Source: CAYQOX01 sp964419335 (lineage in GTDB: Bacteria > Hinthialibacterota > Hinthialibacteria > Hinthialibacterales > Hinthialibacteraceae). From it: a DNA stretch of 29,329 nucleotides. Of this stretch, positions 23,667 through 29,329 are shown piece after piece. A program made the translations under genes and the position numbers. The number at the start of each line of letters is the position of its first letter. Position 1 is the first letter of the stretch. The notes beneath the pieces are model-generated. The model was not told where the DNA came from. It was given only the letters and a program-made list of their open reading frames with translations, and did no database searches. The DNA lies in NCBI GenBank assembly GCA_964419335.1, contig CAYQOX010000049.1:1-29329 (forward strand). Direction: 5' to 3'.

Positions 23667-24584
23667 ATGAAACGCCGTACTGCCCTTCAATTTCTGGCGA
23701 GTGCATTAATTCCCGTTTCATCCAACGTGGGTAGCGCCCAAGAAAACAAAAATTCCCCACAGGAAGAAGAGAGTAAAGCGTGCCTCATCGATACAACTCT
23801 ATGTGTTGGATGCAGGGAATGTGAGAAAGCATGCAACCAAACCAATGAGCTTCCACCTCAAGCAACAAGCTTTAATCAGGAGGATGTCTTTCAATCCTAC
23901 CGAAGACCCGATGCCGAACATTTCACGGTAGTCAATCGCTTCCCGGGGCAGCCTTCTGAGGATCAATCTCATCGAGAAGAGACATACGTAAAAACCCAAT
24001 GCATGCATTGCCAGGATCCTTCCTGTGTATCCGCGTGTATTGTTGGAGCCTTGCGAAAAACCAAAATGGGAGCCGTGATCTACGATGAAGATCGCTGTAT
24101 TGGCTGCCGCTATTGCCTTGTTGCATGCCCTTTTCAAATTCCTGCTTATGAATATCAAAATCCCGTCACTCCCCGCGTACGTAAATGCGATTTCTGTTAT
24201 GAGCGCCAAACCGAAGAAAATAAAATGCCCGCATGCGCCGAGATTTGCCCCCGTGAAGCCATAACGTATGGAAAACGCAGCGATTTACTCACGTTGGCGA
24301 AAAAAAGACTCGAAGAGAATCCTGCCCGCTATATCAATCAGGTCTATGGGGAATCAGAAGTCGGAGGGGCTTCTTGGTTCTATCTCTTAGGTCGCCCCCA
24401 AGAAGAACTCGGTCTTTTGCAATTACAAGAAAGTGCCCCTCCCCGTTTAACGGAATCCATTCAACACGGATTATTTAAATATGGAGCGGCACCATTGGCC
24501 TTTTATGGAGTTTTAGGGGGGATTATGTGGGTTTCTAAACGCCAGAATCAGAATCCATCCAGCGAGGAGGATCCCAATGAGTAA
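23667..24584 (+). CDS. HybA-like Tat-exported ferredoxin subunit with four 4Fe-4S sites
   Basis: This is a 305-residue electron-transfer subunit. The N-terminal MKRRTALQFLASALIPVSS is a Tat-type signal with twin Arg3-Arg4. Four cysteine groups follow: CVGCRECEKAC (46-56), CMHCQDPSCVSAC, CIGCRYCLVACP and CDFC...CAEICP, the pattern for four [4Fe-4S] clusters in the DmsB/HybA/NrfC family. A C-terminal hydrophobic segment (APLAFYGVLGGIMWV) anchors it, as in HybA. ATG 23667 is seven bases from GAGGAG; ATG 23661 is too close to it. The last 8 bases overlap the next gene, so it almost certainly works with that membrane-cytochrome fusion. No molybdoenzyme or hydrogenase catalytic subunit lies beside it. 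Confidence 0.9.
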   Translation: MKRRTALQFLASALIPVSSNVGSAQENKNSPQEEESKACLIDTTLCVGCRECEKACNQTNELPPQATSFNQEDVFQSYRRPDAEHFTVVNRFPGQPSEDQSHREETYVKTQCMHCQDPSCVSACIVGALRKTKMGAVIYDEDRCIGCRYCLVACPFQIPAYEYQNPVTPRVRKCDFCYERQTEENKMPACAEICPREAITYGKRSDLLTLAKKRLEENPARYINQVYGESEVGGASWFYLLGRPQEELGLLQLQESAPPRLTESIQHGLFKYGAAPLAFYGVLGGIMWVSKRQNQNPSSEEDPNE

Positions 24585-27500
24585 AACGAACTATCAACCT
24601 GTCATGCAGCCTTTTCTTACCAGCGGGATCATTGTGGCTATGACTTTTATGGCAGTCGGTGCAGCTTTTGCAATCTCCCGTTTTATCTTAGGACTGGATG
24701 GGGTTACGAATTTGTCCAACGAATATCCCTGGGGAATTTGGATTGCCATTGATGTTGCCTCGGGCGTGGCCTTGGCAGCAGGTGGTTTTACCACCGCCGC
24801 CCTCGTATACATTTTCAACCGTGATCAATTTCATGACATTATACGGCCGGCTCTTCTGACCGCCTGGCTGGGGTATCTTTTCGTTTCGATTGGTTTATTT
24901 GTTGATTTAGGACGTTATTACAATATTTGGCATCCCATGATTTACTGGCAAGGCAATTCTGTACTTTTCGAAGTTGGCCTATGCGTGATGGCTTATTTGG
25001 CTGTATTAACGATAGAATTTCTGCCTATCATGATTGAAGGACTGCTTTATCACACCCATCAGGATTCATCATTACGTAACAAGTTAAAATCTTTCCTTCC
25101 TTATGCCGAATGGATGCAGTCGAAACTCCGGGTGCTTATGCCTTTATTCATTCTCGCAGGTGTGGTTCTTTCGTTTATGCATCAATCTTCCTTAGGCACT
25201 CTTCTTCTTATTGCTCCCACAAAAGTAAGCCCGCTTTGGTATACGCCGATTCTGCCTTTACTCTTTCTCTCCTCGGCTATAGCGGTGGGCTTTCCCATGG
25301 TCATCATAGAATCAAGTCTCGTCTCGAAATCCCTTAAACGTAAGCCTGAACATTCATTACTCACTTCGTTAGCCGGTTATATCCCCTATCTTCTTGGGAT
25401 TTACGCGTTCTTAAAAATTGGTGATTTGGTTATACGTCAACCCATAACTATAGAACGCTTATTAAGTACAGAAGGCATATCCCTTCTCGTAGAACTCCTC
25501 ATTGGGATTCTTATTCCTCTATTCCTATTTCTTCGAGCCAAAACTTATCAATCCCTGCCGTTAGTCTTCACCGGCGCACTCTTGATTGTTTTTGGTGTAG
25601 TCTTAAATCGCATCAACGTCTTTTTAGTGGGATACAATCCACCCTTCACAAATAGTTCTTATGTTCCATCAATCGGTGAACTTGCAATTACAGCGGGATT
25701 AATCGCTTCCATCATTTTCTTTTACCGCGTTTTTATTACTTTCTTTCCCGTATTGCCCATCGCTGAACAGGAGGAAATCACCCAAGTTTCAACGGCCAAA
25801 GAGAAAAGTCAAATGTCAAACAAAGCAAAAACCGCAGTAACATGGACCTTCATCATGTTCTTTTCACTTCAATCTCATGCTCTGGACACGAAAGAACTGG
25901 ACTCGATCCCTTCACTGATTCTTATCAATCATCCGGTAATCAATAAGCAAACGGATCATTACGGTACTGTACGTTTTATGCATAAGAAACATGCTGCTCT
26001 TGAACAAGGGAATTGCACCTCTTGTCATCATCGAGTACCCCAATTTGAAGGTGATAAAATTGGCGAAAAAATCAAATTTGACCATCTAGAAGAAAAAGAT
26101 CCTGTTTCATGCCGTGAATGTCATTCTCAACCTTTGCAGGCTGATTCCATACTACGTCCGGGAATCAAAGGGGCATTCCATCAACGATGTCTCGATTGTC
26201 ATATGGAAGAACAAGCAGGTCCTACGAATTGCCATTCATGCCATGGACGACATGTCCCTGATCATACACCCCATATATCCAATACCCAAAATCCGACTCC
26301 ACAAGAAATAACAACCCAGTGCCTCGAATGCCATCCTACTAAAGAAAAAGAGATTCTTCAAAGCGCGCATTGGCAGTGGGAGGGGATTTCCCCTGATACC
26401 GTTGATCATGAAAAGAAAGATCACTTAGGGAAAACAAATCTCCTCAATAATTACTGCATTCACGTCGCTTCCAATTGGGAACGTTGTTCCATGTGCCACA
26501 TCGGGTATGGCTGGAAAGATGAGACCTTCAATTTTAATGACGCCTCAAACATAGACTGTCTTGTATGTCATGACACAACCGGAACATACAAGAAAGATAA
26601 AAAGTCAGCCGGTTATCCCAGCGAGGAAGTGGATCTTGTCCATGTCGCTCAAAATGTAGGTCATCCCTCACGTCAAACCTGTGGAGCCTGTCACTTTTTT
26701 GGCGGCGGGGGCGACGGGGTCAAACACGGGGATTTAGATTCTTCGTTAACAGATCCACCGGCCGAACTTGATGTCCATATGGGAAAACACAACTTTCAAT
26801 GCCAAGATTGCCACATAACAAAGAATCATCAAATTGCTGGCGCCTGTTTTGCGATTCCCGCGCGGGAAGGCCGCATCGCTTGTGAAGATTGCCATACCAG
26901 CGAGCCACACCAAGGTTCTAATTTAATGAATCATCATTTGAATGAGCATACGAAAACCATCGCCTGCCAAACATGCCACATTCCTGAATTTGCCCGCGGG
27001 AAACCGACCAAAATGCAGTGGGATTGGTCCCAGGCAGGTTTAGATCAAGAAGAAACATTCGATCAATACGGGAAACCGACTTTCAACAAAATGAAAGGTT
27101 CCTTTGAATGGGCTACAAATGTTCAACCGGCCTATGCCTGGTACGATGGTACCCATGAACGTTATGTCTTAGGTGACAAACTTTCCAAGGAGCAAGTGAC
27201 CTTAATCAACCAGCCACTGGGGCAAAAGAACGAGGCGAGCGCAAAAATCGCTCCGTTTAAAATTCACGAAGCCACACAAATTGCTGATGCAGTCTATGAT
27301 TATCTTCTTGTTCCAAATTTATGGAAAGGTTACTGGAAACATTATGATTGGGATCAGGCCGCCCAAGAGGGAATGGAAAGCGTCGGTTTAGAATATTCAG
27401 GGGAATACAAATTTGTAAATACTCGCATGTATTGGAAACTCAATCATCAAATCGCCCCGAAAGAAAATGCTCTCCATTGTTATGACTGCCATGATCAATC

Positions 27501-27690
27501 CACCCGATGCAAGGATTGCCATCAAGGAGCCACTCCATCCATCAATGTACGCATGAATGAACTTGATCAGTCTTTGCATGCAAATACAAAATCACATCAT
27601 TTCCCCTTTAACAATTTAGGCTATGTGGGGGACCCCATTAAACATAAAGCGCGCTTTCAACAAATGAAATTCCATGCCGTACGAAAGTGA
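24577..27690 (+). CDS. HybB/NrfD-type membrane subunit fused to 13-heme cytochrome c (c3-like plus octaheme OTR-like)
   Basis: This is a 1037-residue fusion. Residues 1-395 form about ten transmembrane helices of the HybB/NrfD/PsrC quinone-interacting family (YPWGIWIAIDVASGVALAAG is the HybB hallmark). Residues 413-435 form another hydrophobic segment resembling a signal peptide (MSNKAK..., ending QSHA-LD). The rest carries 13 CXXCH heme sites between residues 480 and 982. The first four (FMHKKH, CTSCH, CRECH, CLDCH, CHSCH) look like class III cytochrome c3. From residue 582 the sequence resembles octaheme tetrathionate reductase (SAHWQWEG, CSMCHIGYGWKDE, CLVCHDTTGTYKK, CGACHFFGGGGDGVKHGD, CQTCHIPEFARGKPTKM). 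Ten helices end inside, and the eleventh would place all hemes in the periplasm. Likely role: quinol-linked periplasmic reduction of a sulfur or nitrogen oxyanion; substrate and direction are not shown. Confidence 0.88.
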   Translation: MSKTNYQPVMQPFLTSGIIVAMTFMAVGAAFAISRFILGLDGVTNLSNEYPWGIWIAIDVASGVALAAGGFTTAALVYIFNRDQFHDIIRPALLTAWLGYLFVSIGLFVDLGRYYNIWHPMIYWQGNSVLFEVGLCVMAYLAVLTIEFLPIMIEGLLYHTHQDSSLRNKLKSFLPYAEWMQSKLRVLMPLFILAGVVLSFMHQSSLGTLLLIAPTKVSPLWYTPILPLLFLSSAIAVGFPMVIIESSLVSKSLKRKPEHSLLTSLAGYIPYLLGIYAFLKIGDLVIRQPITIERLLSTEGISLLVELLIGILIPLFLFLRAKTYQSLPLVFTGALLIVFGVVLNRINVFLVGYNPPFTNSSYVPSIGELAITAGLIASIIFFYRVFITFFPVLPIAEQEEITQVSTAKEKSQMSNKAKTAVTWTFIMFFSLQSHALDTKELDSIPSLILINHPVINKQTDHYGTVRFMHKKHAALEQGNCTSCHHRVPQFEGDKIGEKIKFDHLEEKDPVSCRECHSQPLQADSILRPGIKGAFHQRCLDCHMEEQAGPTNCHSCHGRHVPDHTPHISNTQNPTPQEITTQCLECHPTKEKEILQSAHWQWEGISPDTVDHEKKDHLGKTNLLNNYCIHVASNWERCSMCHIGYGWKDETFNFNDASNIDCLVCHDTTGTYKKDKKSAGYPSEEVDLVHVAQNVGHPSRQTCGACHFFGGGGDGVKHGDLDSSLTDPPAELDVHMGKHNFQCQDCHITKNHQIAGACFAIPAREGRIACEDCHTSEPHQGSNLMNHHLNEHTKTIACQTCHIPEFARGKPTKMQWDWSQAGLDQEETFDQYGKPTFNKMKGSFEWATNVQPAYAWYDGTHERYVLGDKLSKEQVTLINQPLGQKNEASAKIAPFKIHEATQIADAVYDYLLVPNLWKGYWKHYDWDQAAQEGMESVGLEYSGEYKFVNTRMYWKLNHQIAPKENALHCYDCHDQSTRCKDCHQGATPSINVRMNELDQSLHANTKSHHFPFNNLGYVGDPIKHKARFQQMKFHAVRK

Positions 27691-27842
27691 CAGAACCTTG
27701 TTTTTCCCTATTTTCTCCTTACCATCGTTCATTCCAATGCTTGACCTCAGCCTCCCTCTCATGAGAAAATGCCCTCGGAGTTCATCGCTTTGAAACTACA
27801 TAACGAGGGAATAGACCGCTTGGGAAGGAAAGAGGTTGCCTC

Positions 27843-29306
27843 ATGAGTACTATACAGAATCGCAGACAATTTCTTAAGACTTTAGGATATGGCGCTGTAG
27901 GCACGACGTTCGCTCGTTCTTCCATTGTTCATGGAGAGCCAACGAATGAATCAAAACCCAATATCGTTTTGATACTCGTAGACGATCTTGGCTGGGTGGA
28001 TGTAGGTTGTTACGGCAGCACGTTTTACGAGACACCCAACATCGACCGTCTCGCCTCCCAGGGAATGAAGTTCACCAACGGGTATGCCGCTTGTGCAGTA
28101 TGTTCACCGACCCGCGCTTCAATCTTGACGGGACGCTATCCCGCACGGCTTGGTGTAACCGACTGGATCCGTGCTCGATTTCAAGGAGGAGAGATCCCGG
28201 AGGACAAAGAGAACCCCAACGGCTATGAAGGGGGAGAAGATAAAGAACTGTTGTGTCCTAAGAATGCCCTTTGGATGGAGTTAGAAGAAATTACCATCGC
28301 GGAGCTGCTTAAAAAGGAAGGATATACAAGTTGCCATATCGGCAAATGGCATTTAGGCGCGGATGATTGGTATCCCGACAAGCAGGGGTTTGATTACAAT
28401 ATTGCGGGATGCGACTTTGGTCAACCTCCCAGTTATTTCGATCCCTACTGCAACGATCACCAAGGCTGCATCCCAACCATCGATCCCCATGAAGAGGGCG
28501 AATACCTAACCGACCGTGAAGCCGATGAGGCCGAAGCCTTCATCCGCAAACATAAAGACCAACCCTTCTTCCTCTATATGGCGAATTATGCCGTACATAC
28601 GCCGATTCAAGCGAAAGACAATCTCATCGAAAAATATAAAGAGAAAGAGCCTACCGACGAGCAGGATCATTCTGTGTATGCGGCAATGGTGGAAAGCGTG
28701 GATGATTGCGTAGGCCAGATCATGGATACGTTGGAAGAACTGGGCCTTGAAGATAACACCTTGTTTATTTTCACTTCCGACAATGGAGGCTTAGTGGGGC
28801 CTACAGACAATTCTCCCTTACGCTCTGGCAAAGGTTTTCCCTATGAAGGCGGCATCCGTGAACCTTTTATTGTGCGATGGCCTGGTAAAGTAGAAGCCAA
28901 TACGGTGAATCACACTCTTGTCTGCAGCATCGATTGTCTCCCCACAATTTGCGAAGCAGCTAATGTGCAGGTTCCTCAAGATCGTCCCATCGATGGTATA
29001 AGTCTCATGCCGTTACTTAAACAAAGCGGTACCCCCGATCGTGAAGCACTCTTTTGGCATTTTCCCCATTACCGGCATGGAAATAGTCCTTACAGCATCA
29101 TCCGCAAGGGAGATTGGAAACTGATCAAGCACTATGTCGGGCCGCGCTTTGAACTATTCAACCTCGAAGAGGATCTCTCGGAAACCAACGATCTATCCGA
29201 GTCGCATCCCGAAAAACGGGAAGAATTGCATAACGACTTAAATGACTGGCTGAAAGAATGCAAGGCAAAAATGCCAAAACCCAATCCAAACTATCAAGGT
29301 GACTGA
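27843..29306 (+). CDS. Tat-exported sulfatase (arylsulfatase family)
   Basis: This is a 487-residue type I sulfatase that removes sulfate esters, probably from sulfated polysaccharides. A Tat signal (NRRQFLKTLGYGAVGTTF) starts it. The metal-binding ILVDDLGWVDVGCYGS follows, and CSPTRASILTGRYP near residue 88 contains the C-x-P-x-R site that is converted to formylglycine. CHIGKWHLG, FFLYMANYAVHTPIQ and FTSDNGG supply further active-site Lys, His and Asp-Asn residues. FGE-type activating enzyme is not in the window. The gene is complete, with AAAGAGG before ATG 27843, and is preceded by 152 bases without a gene. The substrate is unknown. Confidence 0.95.
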   Translation: MSTIQNRRQFLKTLGYGAVGTTFARSSIVHGEPTNESKPNIVLILVDDLGWVDVGCYGSTFYETPNIDRLASQGMKFTNGYAACAVCSPTRASILTGRYPARLGVTDWIRARFQGGEIPEDKENPNGYEGGEDKELLCPKNALWMELEEITIAELLKKEGYTSCHIGKWHLGADDWYPDKQGFDYNIAGCDFGQPPSYFDPYCNDHQGCIPTIDPHEEGEYLTDREADEAEAFIRKHKDQPFFLYMANYAVHTPIQAKDNLIEKYKEKEPTDEQDHSVYAAMVESVDDCVGQIMDTLEELGLEDNTLFIFTSDNGGLVGPTDNSPLRSGKGFPYEGGIREPFIVRWPGKVEANTVNHTLVCSIDCLPTICEAANVQVPQDRPIDGISLMPLLKQSGTPDREALFWHFPHYRHGNSPYSIIRKGDWKLIKHYVGPRFELFNLEEDLSETNDLSESHPEKREELHNDLNDWLKECKAKMPKPNPNYQGD

Positions 29307-29329
29307 AGAACTTAAATTGTCTTTCTCTT

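Noticed and set aside
23486..23734. 82-codon frame before the ferredoxin gene
   Set aside because: It has no ribosome site, overlaps the Tat signal in another frame and shows no domain.
1..29329. CRISPR arrays, insertion sequences, integrase or prophage genes
   Set aside because: No regularly spaced repeats, transposase or phage motifs are visible; the few inverted repeats are explained as terminators or regulatory sites.

Overview
The window (29,329 bases, moderately AT-rich, with one 100-N gap) looks like part of a metagenome-assembled genome of a Gram-negative, non-model bacterium. YajC, a Wza-type exporter, a LolA-like protein and a parvulin lipoprotein point to an outer membrane. A Minf_1886-family protein, a UMF1 transporter, repeated type II prepilins, a Tat-exported sulfatase and EutN/CcmL shell proteins are a combination known from Planctomycetes/Verrucomicrobia-like and related candidate phyla. 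The phylum is inference; there is no rRNA to settle it.

Layout. 1-5.5 kb: a UMF1-type MFS transporter, an orphan ParA-like ATPase, two convergent prepilin genes, and a secreted TIM-barrel (GH-A-like) protein whose end overlaps a SUI1/eIF1-like factor. 5.5-6.2 kb: yajC with a structured leader, divergent from a tRNA-Gln(TTG). 6.3-19.2 kb: a largely co-directional envelope and polysaccharide block. It holds a NusG/RfaH-like specialised antiterminator behind a structured leader, a Wza-like exporter, a Wzz-like chain-length protein, a SurA/EpsD-like parvulin, a DPM1-like glycosyltransferase, a double-parvulin lipoprotein, glycogen synthase, a GH57 amylase/glucanotransferase-type enzyme and a LolA-like protein. 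One Minf_1886-family gene lies opposite. 19.2-20.6 kb, minus strand: an N-acetylglutamate-synthase-like GNAT followed by three tandem EutN/CcmL pentamer proteins, with no hexameric shell gene or cargo enzyme in view. 20.8-22.6 kb: a third prepilin cut by the N gap, then agmatine deiminase. 22.6-27.7 kb: a perfect 12-bp-arm palindrome in front of a TsaA/TrmO-fold protein with an N-terminal membrane segment, then a HybA-like Tat ferredoxin subunit overlapping a very large fusion. 27.8-29.3 kb: a Tat-exported sulfatase.

How the genes fit together. The polysaccharide block probably makes or exports an exopolysaccharide, with the NusG paralog helping RNA polymerase read through a long operon. GlgA and GH57 form a storage-glucan pair. 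The most unusual element is the two-gene electron-transfer module at 23.7-27.7 kb. One polypeptide joins a 10-helix HybB/NrfD quinone-interacting membrane domain, an internal signal-peptide-like segment, a class III (c3-like) tetraheme region and an octaheme-tetrathionate-reductase-like region, with 13 CXXCH motifs in all. It would carry electrons between the quinone pool and a periplasmic multiheme reductase on one chain. The three pentamer genes without hexamers and the membrane-anchored TsaA protein are the other points most worth following up.
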